Assembly (NCBI RefSeq): GCF_024198235.1 | Contig: NZ_JAKCFB010000001.1 | Span: forward strand, 620,001 to 684,000 | Direction of reading: 5' to 3' | Source of the DNA: Myxococcus dinghuensis | GTDB lineage: Bacteria > Myxococcota > Myxococcia > Myxococcales > Myxococcaceae | DNA length: 64,000 bases | Shown: positions 34,551 to 43,386 of the stretch, one piece after another | Position numbering within the stretch: position 1 is the stretch's first letter | Layout of the letters: each line of letters begins with the position of its first letter | Program-made: the position numbers and the translations under genes | Notes under the pieces: model-generated | What the model was told of the DNA's origin: nothing | The model's database searches: none | What the model saw: only the letters and a program-made list of their open reading frames with translations

Positions 34551-36551
34551 ATGCAAGTCGGGAAGTATCAACTCGTCCGGAAGCTGGCCTCGGGGGGCAT
34601 GGCGGAGGTCTTCCTCGCGAAGGCCGCCGGCCCCATGGGGTTCGAGAAGACGCTCGTCCTGAAGCGGATCCTCCCGCATCTGGCCGAGGACCCGGCGTTC
34701 GTCGAGATGTTCCTGGGCGAGGCGCGGCTGGCCGCGCAGCTCGAGCACCCGAACATCGTGCAGATCTTCGACTTCGGCGAGGCGGACGGCAGCTACTTCC
34801 TGGCGATGGAGTTCATCGACGGGCCCACGCTGCGCAAGCTGGTGAAGCGCGCGGCGGAGGTCCCGTTGCCGCCGGTGGTGTGCGCGAAGCTGGTGTCGCT
34901 GGCGGCGGAGGGGTTGGCGTTCGCGCATGACTTCTGCGACCCGGAGACGGGCTCGCCGCTGGGGATCATCCACCGCGACGTGAGCCCGGACAACATCCTG
35001 GTGTCGCGGCAGGGCGCGGTGAAGGTGGTGGACTTCGGCGTGGCGAAGGTGGCCGGGCAGGGGCACCGCACGCAGACGGGCGTGGTGAAGGGCAAGGTGG
35101 CGTACATGCCGCCCGAGCAGCTTCGCACGCTGCCGTTGGACCGCCGGGTGGACGTGTACGCGCTGGGGGTGGTGCTGTACGAGCTGCTGTCGGGGCGGCG
35201 TCCGTTCGACGCGACGACCGAGGCCAGCACGATGCAGGCCATCCTGTTCGAGCCGTTCATCCCGGTGACGGCGCGGCGCGCGGACGTGCCGCCGATGCTG
35301 CAGGTGATTCTCGACAACGCGCTCGCGAAGGACCGGGACGCGCGCTACCCGGACTGTCGCGCGTTGCAGTCCGACCTCGAGCACTTCGTGCTGTCGTCGG
35401 GCGAGGCGGTGGGGGCGTACCAGCTCTCGCAGTTCGTGACGAAGGTGATGGGCGACTCCTCGACGGGGCCGCTGATGGGCTCTCCCGCGCACGGCGTGGT
35501 GGGCAGCGGTGGGGCGCCGCGACCGGCGGGCAGCGGGCCGAAGCCGTTGAGCGCGTCGCGGTCGATGGCGGCGCCGTCCGCGCCCTTGGAGCGTCCACGT
35601 CCGGACGCGGTGGACGTGACGGCGCCCACGACGCCCGCGCCGCTGGCGGTGGACGCGGTGCTGGGAGGTGGCGCGCCGGCTCGAACCCCGGCGCGTCGCA
35701 AGGGCACGACGCTCCCCCCGCAGGCGGGCCTGCCCATGGAGGCGGGGGCGGGCGGAGGGGGTGGGTGGAACTCCTCGCGCATGGCCGCGGTGACGGCGCC
35801 CCTGGCCACGACGCCCCTGGCCACGGCGAAGAAGGATGGGACGGAGTCGGAGGTCGCCGGGCCCGACGAGGACCACATCTCGACCGGCGTGCAGGTCTCC
35901 TCCGGAGTGACCAAGGGCCGGGGCATGCTCGTGGCGGCCCTGGCCTTGGGCGGCGTCTTGGCGGTGGCGGGGGTCGCGCTGCTGTGGCCCGAGCGCGCGC
36001 CGAGCGTCGACGTGAAGCCCCTGCCGGTGGGCGCGGGCGAGGCTTCGCGAGGAAAGGGGGCGCCCCCCGTGCGCGAGCCGACTCCCGTCGCGGAGGCCCG
36101 CCCCGTCGCCGAGGCCGCGCGTCCGGGCGCGACGGGAGACGCCCCGGTGGCGCCGACGCAGCCCTCCGCGCCACCGCCGGAGGACCCGAAGCCTCCGGAG
36201 CCCGTCGTCGTGGCGAAGGTGGAGCCGGCGGCCCCGGTCGAGTCGGAGCCCGCGCGGGAGGCGGCGTCGGCGAAGTCGTCGGAGGAGCCTTCGACCAAAC
36301 CCGCGCGTCCCCGCGTGGCGGTGCGGGCGCCCGTGGCGAAGGGGTTCCTGGAGATTCGCGTGCGCCCGTACGCCGTGGTGAAGATCGACGGGAAGTCGTA
36401 CGGCCAGACGCCCCTGGACCCCGTCGAGCTGACCGAGGGCAAGCACACGCTGAAGCTCTCCAACGCCGACCTCGGCAAGGACGTCACCAAGGTCGTCGAG
36501 ATCAAGGCGGGGAAGACCACGCCCATCCGTCACAACTTCATGGAGGAGTGA
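34551..36551 (+). CDS. Membrane-bound Ser/Thr kinase with PEGA-like C-terminal domain
   Basis: 666 residues, ATG preceded by GGAGCGC. The kinase domain (residues 6-285) has GGMAEVFLAK, Lys 38 in VLKRI, the catalytic loop HRDVSPDN (141-148), where the usual HRDxKxxN lysine is replaced, and DFG at 161-163 with a MPPEQ APE motif. A P/A-rich linker runs to a single hydrophobic helix at about 459-482. The exterior region is P/E/A-rich, then a PEGA-like beta domain at about 597-662 (FLEIRVRPYAVVKIDGKSYGQTPL). The layout matches myxobacterial Pkn receptor kinases. It ends with a 22-base overlap with the convergent WYL gene. Confidence 0.88.
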   Translation: MQVGKYQLVRKLASGGMAEVFLAKAAGPMGFEKTLVLKRILPHLAEDPAFVEMFLGEARLAAQLEHPNIVQIFDFGEADGSYFLAMEFIDGPTLRKLVKRAAEVPLPPVVCAKLVSLAAEGLAFAHDFCDPETGSPLGIIHRDVSPDNILVSRQGAVKVVDFGVAKVAGQGHRTQTGVVKGKVAYMPPEQLRTLPLDRRVDVYALGVVLYELLSGRRPFDATTEASTMQAILFEPFIPVTARRADVPPMLQVILDNALAKDRDARYPDCRALQSDLEHFVLSSGEAVGAYQLSQFVTKVMGDSSTGPLMGSPAHGVVGSGGAPRPAGSGPKPLSASRSMAAPSAPLERPRPDAVDVTAPTTPAPLAVDAVLGGGAPARTPARRKGTTLPPQAGLPMEAGAGGGGGWNSSRMAAVTAPLATTPLATAKKDGTESEVAGPDEDHISTGVQVSSGVTKGRGMLVAALALGGVLAVAGVALLWPERAPSVDVKPLPVGAGEASRGKGAPPVREPTPVAEARPVAEAARPGATGDAPVAPTQPSAPPPEDPKPPEPVVVAKVEPAAPVESEPAREAASAKSSEEPSTKPARPRVAVRAPVAKGFLEIRVRPYAVVKIDGKSYGQTPLDPVELTEGKHTLKLSNADLGKDVTKVVEIKAGKTTPIRHNFMEE

Positions 36552-37543
36552 CGCGGACGCGTCGCGTGCGACGCGTCTCTGCCGTGGGTGTCGAGCACCG
36601 CGCGCGCCAGGTCGACGAGGCGCGCGCGCAGGGACTCGGGCTCCACGACCTCCACGCCGGGGCCCGCCTCCAGGACCTGGGCCAGCGCGATGGACTCCCG
36701 CTCGAAGTCCACGGTGGCGGTGCGCCGACCGTCGCGCTCCCTCCGTCCCGCGTCGAACCGCGCCGTGTCCGTCGGCGGACGCATGCGCCGCAGCGTGGCC
36801 TCCGCCTGGGCCGTCAGCCGCAGCGTCACGTCGTAGCGCGGCCGTTGCCCGGCGAAGCGCGCGCACCAGTCCCTCCAGAAGGCCAGCAGGTCGAAGCGCG
36901 CCGGGCGTTCGAAGGTCTCCCTCCGCAGGCGCACGGCCTCGATGCGCGAGCCGCGGTAGACGCGCGGGCCCTTGTCCGTGCCCGCCACCAGGTACCAGCG
37001 CTCCGCCTTCAGCACGAGCGCGTAGGGCTCCACGACGCGGCGCCCCGCCTTCCCGTCGAAGTCCCGGTACCCGAGCGAGACACGGCGGTTCTGCCAGGTC
37101 GCGTCCCGCAGCACGCCCAGGTGGGGCACGTCCTCCTCCTGCGCGAAGAACGACGCGGCGTCCACGTGCAGCCGTTGCCGCGCGTACTCGAGCGCGGGTT
37201 GCTGCAGGGCGGGCAGCGCGGCCGACAGCTTCACCAGCCCGCTGCGCAGCGGCGCGGACAGGCCCAGGGCTCCCAGCCCACCGGGCGCGCCGCTGATGGC
37301 GGCCAGCGCGTGCAGCTCCGCGCGCGTCAGCCCGGTGAGCTGGGTGCGCCAGCCCTCGACGAGCGCCACGCCGCCGGCGGCCCCGCGCGTCGTGTACACC
37401 GGCACGCCGGAGCGCGAGAGCGCGTCGAGGTCCCGGTGGATGGTCCGCTCGGAGACCTGGAGCTCGCGCGCCAGGTCGCCCGCCGTCATCCGCGGGCGCG
37501 TCTGCAGGAGCAACATCAAGCTGACGAGCCGGTCCGCGCGCAT
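36530..37543 (-). CDS. WYL/YafY-type transcriptional regulator
   Basis: 337 residues from ATG 37543 (MRADRLVSLMLLLQTRP). The N-terminal HTH_11 domain has MTAGDLARELQVSERTIHRDLDALSRSGVPVY. The C-terminal WYL domain shows AERWYLVAGTDKGPRVYRGSRIEAVRLR. Such proteins bind DNA near divergent genes and use the WYL domain to sense nucleic acids or small ligands. It diverges from an SDR gene, with a TGACA-N5-TGTCA repeat between them. Its last 7 codons lie within the convergent kinase gene. Confidence 0.88.
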   Translation of the reverse strand: MRADRLVSLMLLLQTRPRMTAGDLARELQVSERTIHRDLDALSRSGVPVYTTRGAAGGVALVEGWRTQLTGLTRAELHALAAISGAPGGLGALGLSAPLRSGLVKLSAALPALQQPALEYARQRLHVDAASFFAQEEDVPHLGVLRDATWQNRRVSLGYRDFDGKAGRRVVEPYALVLKAERWYLVAGTDKGPRVYRGSRIEAVRLRRETFERPARFDLLAFWRDWCARFAGQRPRYDVTLRLTAQAEATLRRMRPPTDTARFDAGRRERDGRRTATVDFERESIALAQVLEAGPGVEVVEPESLRARLVDLARAVLDTHGRDASHATRPRHSSMKL

Positions 37544-37570
37544 GGTGCCCCCACTGTAGCGGGGCAATCA

Positions 37571-37585
37571 TGACAGGAGGTGTCA
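37571..37585. promoter_or_regulatory. TGACA-N5-TGTCA operator candidate
   Basis: A perfect inverted repeat with 5-base arms, 28 bases from the WYL regulator start and 17 bases before the SDR GTG. Its position suits autoregulation and control of the SDR gene. Confidence 0.5.
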
Positions 37586-37601
37586 GGATTGGCCGCGTAG
37601 G

Positions 37602-38594
37602 GTGGCCGCCAGCACTGACTGGAGGAGGTCCACCCTGGAGAAGCCACTCGAAGGACGTATCGCGCTGGTCGCGGGCGCGACCCGAGGCGCGGGACGCGGT
37701 ATCGCCACCATGCTCGGCGCGGCGGGCGCGACGGTGTACTGCACGGGCCGCAGCGTGCGCGGCAACCCCGCGTCCGGGCCGAACCGGCCGGAGGTCCTGG
37801 AGGAGACCGCGGAGCAGGTCACCGCGCTCGGGGGGCGAGGCATCGCCCTGCGCGTGGACCACACGGTGGAGGAGGAGGTCGCCGCCCTCTGCGAGCGCAT
37901 CCAGAAGGACGCGGGGCGCATCGACGTGCTGGTCAACGACATCTGGGGCTGCGACGCCATCTCCGAGTTCGGCGTGCCGTTCTGGAAGCAGTCCCCGGCC
38001 CTGGCGCGCACCATGTTCGAGCGCGCCGTCTTCACCCACCTGGTCACCAGCCGCTACGCGGTGCCGGTCATGCTCCCGCAGGAGCGCGGCCTCCTCATCG
38101 AAATCACGGACGGGGACTCGTTCGGCTACCGGGGCAGCCTCCCGTACGACCTGACGAAGATGACCGTCATCCGGCTGGCCTTCGCCATGTCCCGCGAGCT
38201 GCGTCGCACCCACCTCACCGCGCTCGCGGTGACGCCCGGTTTCCTGCGCTCCGAGGAGATGCTCGACAACTTCGGGGTCACGGAGGCCACCTGGCGCGAC
38301 GCCGTGAAGAACGAGCCCGACTTCATCGCCTCGGAGACCCCCGCGTACGTCGGCCGGGCCGTGGCCGCGCTCGCCGCGGACCCGCGGGTCGCCGCGAAGG
38401 CGGGCCGCGTCCACAGCTCCTGGGGACTGGCCCGCGAGTACGGCTTCACGGACCTGGACGGGAGCCAGCCGAACTGGGCCGAGCACTTCGAACGCGCCTA
38501 CGGCAAGCCCTACCGCGTGGCCGACGCGGCCGCCTACGAGCCCTGGCTGGACGGCCCCATCGAGATCGTCCGGCCCCAGTGGCCCCTCTATTGA
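37602..38594 (+). CDS. Short-chain dehydrogenase/reductase
   Basis: 330 residues if GTG 37602 is used. The strong ribosome-binding site GGAGGAGG (37621-37628) lies inside this frame and 6 bases before an in-frame CTG at 37635, so translation may really start at CTG, giving 319 residues beginning (M)EKPLEGRIALVAG. Coenzyme turn GATRGAGRGIA, NDIWG strand end, and the YDLTK active-site Tyr/Lys pair with a preceding ITDGDS serine are visible. The protein is longer than a classical 250-residue SDR, with an insert near the middle and a C-terminal extension ending IEIVRPQWPLY. The substrate is unknown. It is probably controlled by the divergent WYL regulator. Confidence 0.83.
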   Translation: MAASTDWRRSTLEKPLEGRIALVAGATRGAGRGIATMLGAAGATVYCTGRSVRGNPASGPNRPEVLEETAEQVTALGGRGIALRVDHTVEEEVAALCERIQKDAGRIDVLVNDIWGCDAISEFGVPFWKQSPALARTMFERAVFTHLVTSRYAVPVMLPQERGLLIEITDGDSFGYRGSLPYDLTKMTVIRLAFAMSRELRRTHLTALAVTPGFLRSEEMLDNFGVTEATWRDAVKNEPDFIASETPAYVGRAVAALAADPRVAAKAGRVHSSWGLAREYGFTDLDGSQPNWAEHFERAYGKPYRVADAAAYEPWLDGPIEIVRPQWPLY

Positions 38595-38698
38595 GGCCCT
38601 GAGGTCCGTCGCTGCCCACCTTGGCCTACATGGGTGCGGGGCCTGGGACCACTCATCGGTTCCAGGCGACCGCCCAGGGGGACGGAGTGACTGTTGAG

Positions 38699-38712
38699 CC
38701 ACGCTGGCGTGG
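38699..38712 (+). promoter_or_regulatory. Hairpin-like palindrome in the uppS leader
   Basis: CCACGC-TG-GCGTGG, arms of 6 bp, 38 bases before the uppS start. It could be an operator or an RNA hairpin. Confidence 0.3.
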
Positions 38713-38749
38713 ACGCGACGCGGCGTCACCAGTAGGGTGCGCGGCTCGA

Positions 38750-39541
38750 ATGGAACGCCCCCTAGTGGTTTCCGCCCTCGAAAGTCAGGTCAAGGCCCGG
38801 CCCGTGCCGCGCCACGTGGGCATCATCATGGATGGCAACGGCCGGTGGGCGGAGTCGCGGGGGTTGGACCGGCTCGAGGGCCACCGCGAGGGGAGCTCCA
38901 GCGTGCGGGAGGTGACCCGCACCGCCCGGCGCCTGGGCATCCAGGCCCTGACCCTGTACGCCTTCTCCTCCCAGAACTGGGCCCGCCCGGCCGAGGAGGT
39001 CGCCGGGCTGATGGACCTGCTGCGTGAGTACCTGGAAGGGGAGCGCGCGGAGATCCTCGACAACGGCATCCGCCTCAACGCGGTGGGAGATGTCGGACGT
39101 CTGCCCCGGTATGTGCGCGACCCGTTGGACCGGTTGATCGCCGACTCGGCCCACAACACCGGCATGGTGCTGTCGCTGGCGCTCTCCTACGGGGGCCGGG
39201 AGGAGATCCTCCAGGCCGTCCGGCGCATGGCGGAGGCCATCTCCAAGGGGGAGCTGTCCGCGGCGCAGGCGGAGGAGTCCGACTTCGAGTCCTTCCTCTG
39301 GACGCACGGGCTGCCGCCCCTGGACCTGGTGGTCCGCACCAGCGGCGAGCTGCGCATCTCCAACTTCCTGCTCTGGCAGATGGCGTACGCGGAGCTGTGC
39401 TTCACCGACGCCCTCTGGCCGGACTTCCGCACCGAGGAGTTCCTCCGCTGCGTGTCGCAGTACCAGCAGCGTGAGCGGCGCTTCGGGCTCACTTCCGCCC
39501 AGGTCAAGCGGGAGGACCCCCCTCAACAGGCCAAGGCGTGA
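38750..39541 (+). CDS. uppS: Undecaprenyl diphosphate synthase
   Basis: 263 residues from ATG 38750; an upstream ATG in frame would add 43 residues without similarity. Motifs are VGIIMDGNGRWAESRGL (catalytic Asp), GHREGSSSVREV, LTLYAFSSQNWARPAEEV, and RTSGELRISNFLLWQMAYAELCFTDALWPDF. It makes C55-PP, the lipid carrier for peptidoglycan and O-antigen. It couples by GTGA to cdsA, as in many bacteria. Confidence 0.95.
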   Translation: MERPLVVSALESQVKARPVPRHVGIIMDGNGRWAESRGLDRLEGHREGSSSVREVTRTARRLGIQALTLYAFSSQNWARPAEEVAGLMDLLREYLEGERAEILDNGIRLNAVGDVGRLPRYVRDPLDRLIADSAHNTGMVLSLALSYGGREEILQAVRRMAEAISKGELSAAQAEESDFESFLWTHGLPPLDLVVRTSGELRISNFLLWQMAYAELCFTDALWPDFRTEEFLRCVSQYQQRERRFGLTSAQVKREDPPQQAKA

Positions 39542-40368
39542 ACGACAAGAACAGAAACCTCGTCGTGCGCATCGTGACGGCGGTGACGCTCCTGCCGCTC
39601 GTGTTGCTGCTGCTCCTCCTGGGCGGCGTCTGGAGCGCGGGCCTGCTCGGGTTCGCCGCCGCGGCGTGCGTGGGCGAGTACTACCTCATCGTCCAGAAGC
39701 GCCTGACGGTGGCCTCCTGGGTGGGCATGGCCTTCGCCGCGGTGATGCCGTTCCTGCCGCTCAAGAACGCGGCGGGCACGGGGGAGACGGCCTTCTGGCT
39801 CACCGTGGTCTTCGCCTTCTTCGCGTGGATCTACCACCTGTTCAAGGGCCCGCTGGCGGAGGCCCCCACGCGCACGGCGCACCTGGTCAACGGCTTCCTC
39901 TACGGCGCGGTGGGGCTGACGGCCCTGTCCGCGCTGCGCCTGTTCCCCGGGGACGGGCTGGCCTGGGTCATCTGCGCGCTGACCATCACCTGGGCCAACG
40001 ACACCGCCGCCTACTTCTTCGGCCGCTTCCTGGGCAAGCACAAGCTCTACCCGGAGGTGAGCCCGAACAAGACGTGGGAAGGCTTCTTCGGCGGCATGCT
40101 GGGCTCGGTGGGCGGCATGTTCATCGCCCGCGGTTTCTTCTTCCCCGTCTTCACGGTGTGGGACTGTGTGCTGCTGGGGCTCGCCGGCGGCGTGCTGGGC
40201 CCCATCGGCGACCTGTGCGAGTCCATGCTCAAGCGCGCCTATGGCGTGAAGGACTCGGGGTTCCTCATCCCGGGGCATGGCGGCGTGCTGGACCGCATCG
40301 ACGCGCTGCTGTTCAACGCGCCGCTGGTGTTCGTCTACGTGCAGTTCGTGCGTGGCCTGTTGCCGTAG
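39538..40368 (+). CDS. cdsA: Phosphatidate cytidylyltransferase
   Basis: 276 residues with about seven or eight hydrophobic helices. The family signature is complete: SPNKTWEGFFGGMLGSVGG, DLCESMLKRAYGVKDSG and PGHGGVLDRIDALLF. It makes CDP-diacylglycerol from CTP and phosphatidate for phospholipid synthesis. The GTG start overlaps the uppS stop. In many bacteria dxr follows cdsA, but here rseP follows directly. Confidence 0.95.
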   Translation: MNDKNRNLVVRIVTAVTLLPLVLLLLLLGGVWSAGLLGFAAAACVGEYYLIVQKRLTVASWVGMAFAAVMPFLPLKNAAGTGETAFWLTVVFAFFAWIYHLFKGPLAEAPTRTAHLVNGFLYGAVGLTALSALRLFPGDGLAWVICALTITWANDTAAYFFGRFLGKHKLYPEVSPNKTWEGFFGGMLGSVGGMFIARGFFFPVFTVWDCVLLGLAGGVLGPIGDLCESMLKRAYGVKDSGFLIPGHGGVLDRIDALLFNAPLVFVYVQFVRGLLP

Positions 40369-40452
40369 AAGCGTGCGATTTCGCTCGCCCGGACGCCCGC
40401 CGGGCCCAGATGTGCGTTGTCCGGCCCGAGGGGCACGATTACTCTTGCCCCC

Positions 40453-42093
40453 ATGTTTTCACTCCAGGGCATCGGGGCGTTCTTGCTGTTGTTGGGGGTG
40501 CTCGTCACCGTCCACGAACTCGGCCACTTCCTCGTGGCCAAGGCCTGTGGCGTGAAGGTCTTGAAGTTCTCCATCGGCTTCGGTCCGAAGCTGGTGGGCT
40601 TCACGAAGGGTGAGACCGAGTACCAGATCGCGCTGCTGCCCCTGGGCGGCTACGTGAAGATGGCGGGGGACCTGCCGCACGAGGAGCTGGACCCGAAGGA
40701 GGCCAGCCGGGGCTTCCTCGCCCAGCCCCCGTGGAAGCGGGGCCTCATCGTCCTGGCGGGCCCGGCCTTCAACTTCATCTTCCCCGTCCTGGTCTACTTC
40801 TTCGTCTTCATCAGCCCCCACCAGACGACCTCCACGCTGGTCAGCTCCCTGGACCCGGGCATGCCCGCGGCGCTCGGGGGCGTGCAGCCGGGCGACCGGG
40901 TGACGTCCGTGGACGGGGTGGCGGTGCGCTCGTTCGAGGACATGCGGGACGCGTTCGAGGGGCGCTTCGAGCGCCCCATCCCGCTGGTCGTCGAGCGCGA
41001 CGGCAAGCCGCTGACGCTGACGGTGACGCCGCGCAAGACGGTGGAGACGTCCGTCATCGACACGGTGGAGCGGGGGATGATCGGCGTGTATCCCGCCCCC
41101 TTCCCGCCGACGGTGGGTGTGCCCCAGGGGTCGGCCGCGCAGGCGGCGGGGCTGCGCACGTTCGACCGCGTCCTGTCCATCAACGGCGTGCACGTCGCGG
41201 ACGAGGTCGCGCTCTACCGGGAGCTGAACCACCTGCCGGAGGGCACGCCGCTGAAGCTGGTGGTGCGCCGCATGGTGCCGGTGGACGCGGGCGCGGTGAC
41301 GGGCGCGATGCCGGAGGTCGTCGAGGCGACCATGGCGCGTCAGCCGGGCACGGGCCTGGCGGCGTTGGGCGCGGAGTCCTCGAACCTGTACATCGGCACC
41401 GTCTTCCCGGGCAGCGCCGCGGCCAGGGCCGGCCTCCAGGCGGGCGACCGCATCCTCTCCCTCAACGGCGAGAAGCTGGAGTCGTTCTCCTCGCTCCAGG
41501 CGAGGCTGAGCACCCTCAAGGAGGAGCCCTTCACCCTGTCGTGGCGGGGCGCGGACGGCGCGGAGCAGACGCAGCGGCTCACCCAGGCGCGCGTCGAGTT
41601 CGAGGACGTGATGGGCAACAAGTCCTCCCCGCTCATCCTCGGCGCGGCGCGCTACCTGCCGCCGTCCGCGGACCGGGGCTTCGAGGACAAGGTCTCCATC
41701 CAGTACTCGCCCGGGGAGGCGCTCCGGCGCGCCTCGCTGCGCGTGCCGCAGCTCATCGCCCAGACGGTGAAGTCGCTGGGCGGGCTGTTCGTGGGCACGG
41801 TGCCGTTGGATCAGCTCGGCGGGCCGGTGATGATGGCGCAGTTGGCCGCCCGCACCGCCGCCATGGGGTCCGAGGCGTTCCTGGACCTGATGGGGGCCAT
41901 CTCCATCAACCTGGGCGTCGTCAACCTGCTGCCCATCCCCATCCTGGACGGCTTCGCGCTGCTGGCCGCCGTCTGGGAGGGCATCCGCCGCCGCCCCATC
42001 CCCGTGCGGGTGCGGGAGGTGGCGAACATGGTGGGCCTGGCGCTGCTGTTCCTCCTGATGTTGCTCGTCTTCAAGAACGACCTGACCCGCTAG
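40453..42093 (+). CDS. rseP: Site-2 protease RseP-like (M50) with two or more PDZ domains
   Basis: 546 residues. The zinc motif HELGH (21-25) lies in the first helix, and the third zinc ligand region [11 protein letters not shown] is near residue 500. Two PDZ-like segments are seen, around residues 130-200 ([22 protein letters not shown]) and 310-380 ([22 protein letters not shown]), with a further [21 protein letters not shown] between them, so three PDZ-like repeats are possible; RseP of E. coli has 450 residues and two. It cleaves transmembrane anti-sigma factors and remnant signal peptides. It lies in the uppS-cdsA-rseP context typical of RseP. Confidence 0.9.
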   Translation: MFSLQGIGAFLLLLGVLVTVHELGHFLVAKACGVKVLKFSIGFGPKLVGFTKGETEYQIALLPLGGYVKMAGDLPHEELDPKEASRGFLAQPPWKRGLIVLAGPAFNFIFPVLVYFFVFISPHQTTSTLVSSLDPGMPAALGGVQPGDRVTSVDGVAVRSFEDMRDAFEGRFERPIPLVVERDGKPLTLTVTPRKTVETSVIDTVERGMIGVYPAPFPPTVGVPQGSAAQAAGLRTFDRVLSINGVHVADEVALYRELNHLPEGTPLKLVVRRMVPVDAGAVTGAMPEVVEATMARQPGTGLAALGAESSNLYIGTVFPGSAAARAGLQAGDRILSLNGEKLESFSSLQARLSTLKEEPFTLSWRGADGAEQTQRLTQARVEFEDVMGNKSSPLILGAARYLPPSADRGFEDKVSIQYSPGEALRRASLRVPQLIAQTVKSLGGLFVGTVPLDQLGGPVMMAQLAARTAAMGSEAFLDLMGAISINLGVVNLLPIPILDGFALLAAVWEGIRRRPIPVRVREVANMVGLALLFLLMLLVFKNDLTR

Positions 42094-42100
42094 AGGCCTC

Positions 42101-42583
42101 ATGCGCGCGAGCACCGCCGTCCTCCTCCTGGGCCTGGGACTGACGACCGCCTGTGCCTCGCGCGCGGCGAAGCCGGATGCGGCCCGGGAGGACGCGCCGG
42201 CGCCCGGCTCGCCCCGGGTGACGCGGCGCGAGCAGATGCCCCGCTCGTACGTGGGCGAGGGGCTGGCCTCGTTCTACGGCCCGGGCCTGCACGGCCGGCC
42301 CACCGCCAGCGGCGAGCGCTTCAACCAGCACGCCCTCACCGCGGCGCACCGCAAGGCGCCCTTCGGCGCGTGCCTGCGGGTGGTGAACATGGAGAACGGC
42401 CGCTCGGTGGAGGTCCGGGTGAACGACCGGGGGCCCTTCGTGGAGGGGCGCATCATCGACGTGTCGCGCGCGGCCGCCTCGAAGCTGGACATGCTGGACA
42501 AGGGCGTGGTGCGCGTGCGGCTGTACCGCTGCCGCGACGCCGTGTCGGAGATTCCCCAAGCAATGTGGGCCGCGCCGGTGTAG
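42101..42583 (+). CDS. RlpA-like lipoprotein (double-psi beta barrel)
   Basis: 160 residues with signal peptide and lipobox LTTAC (Cys 18). The RlpA fold is shown by [53 protein letters not shown] and [15 protein letters not shown]. The catalytic-type Asp of the NDRGPF motif is present, so it may cleave denuded glycan strands at the septum. No SPOR domain is present. The start is 8 bases past rseP. Confidence 0.88.
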   Translation: MRASTAVLLLGLGLTTACASRAAKPDAAREDAPAPGSPRVTRREQMPRSYVGEGLASFYGPGLHGRPTASGERFNQHALTAAHRKAPFGACLRVVNMENGRSVEVRVNDRGPFVEGRIIDVSRAAASKLDMLDKGVVRVRLYRCRDAVSEIPQAMWAAPV

Positions 42584-42593
42584 TGAGCCGCCC

Positions 42594-43331
42594 ATGTTCC
42601 TCGCGCTGGACACCTCCACGCTGACGTTGTCGCTCGCCCTGGTGGAGCGCGGTCCGGACGGTGCCGTGCGGACCGTGGAGCACGTCGTGGTGGGCCCCCC
42701 CGCGAAGCAGAGCGAGGTGCTGCCCGGCGTCGTCGGGGAGCTGCTGGCCCGGCAGGGTGTGACGCTGGCGCGGCTGGAGGGACTGGCCGTGGGCCTGGGG
42801 CCGGGCTCGTTCACCGGGCTGCGCATCGGCCTGGCGACGGTGAAGTCGCTGGCGTATGCGGCGGGCCTGAAGGTGGCCGGCGCCTCGTCGCTGGCCGCGG
42901 TGGCGCTGGAGGGCCCCGAGGACGTGCCGCTGTACTGCCTGGCCGTGGCGCGCAAGGACGACCTGTACCTGGGCGCCTACGTGCGCCGGGGGAGCGCGGT
43001 GGAGGCGCTGGAGCCGGAGACGGCCATGTCGCCCCAGGAGGTCGCCGCGCGGCTGGCGGCGGAGCCCCGGGCGGTGGCGCTGGGGCCGGCGCTGGTGGAC
43101 TACCGCGCGGCGCTGGAGAAGCACGGCGTGGCGCCGCACCGGCTCTTGCCGGGGCCCGCGTTCCCGTCCGCGGTGGAGCTGGCGCGGCTGGTGCGCTTCC
43201 CGGAGGACTTCTCGCTCCAGGCGCTCTTCGCCATGGAGCCGCACTACGTGCGCGCGTCGGAGCCGGAGCGCAACCCCAAGTTCCCGCCGCTGCCGGGCCC
43301 GGTGCCCACCGCGCGGCTGAAGGAAGACTGA
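42594..43331 (+). CDS. tsaB: tRNA t6A synthesis protein TsaB
   Basis: 245 residues. ASKHA-type fold with FLALDTSTLTLSLAL at the start and GLGPGSFTGLRIGLATVKSLAYA, the TsaB hallmark. It forms the TsaBCDE complex for t6A37 of ANN-decoding tRNAs. It lies 10 bases after the RlpA gene. The C-terminus is longer and diverged, as usual. Confidence 0.92.
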   Translation: MFLALDTSTLTLSLALVERGPDGAVRTVEHVVVGPPAKQSEVLPGVVGELLARQGVTLARLEGLAVGLGPGSFTGLRIGLATVKSLAYAAGLKVAGASSLAAVALEGPEDVPLYCLAVARKDDLYLGAYVRRGSAVEALEPETAMSPQEVAARLAAEPRAVALGPALVDYRAALEKHGVAPHRLLPGPAFPSAVELARLVRFPEDFSLQALFAMEPHYVRASEPERNPKFPPLPGPVPTARLKED

Positions 43332-43386
43332 GGCCCCCGTCCGTGGCGCGCGCCCGCGCGTCCGGGGGAGGCGAAAGGACACTCCG

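Noticed and set aside
34434..38729. A 1431-codon open frame on the minus strand
   Set aside because: It runs antisense through the kinase, regulator and SDR genes, has no domain content and an R/H/A/G-biased composition, so it is a GC-rich shadow frame.
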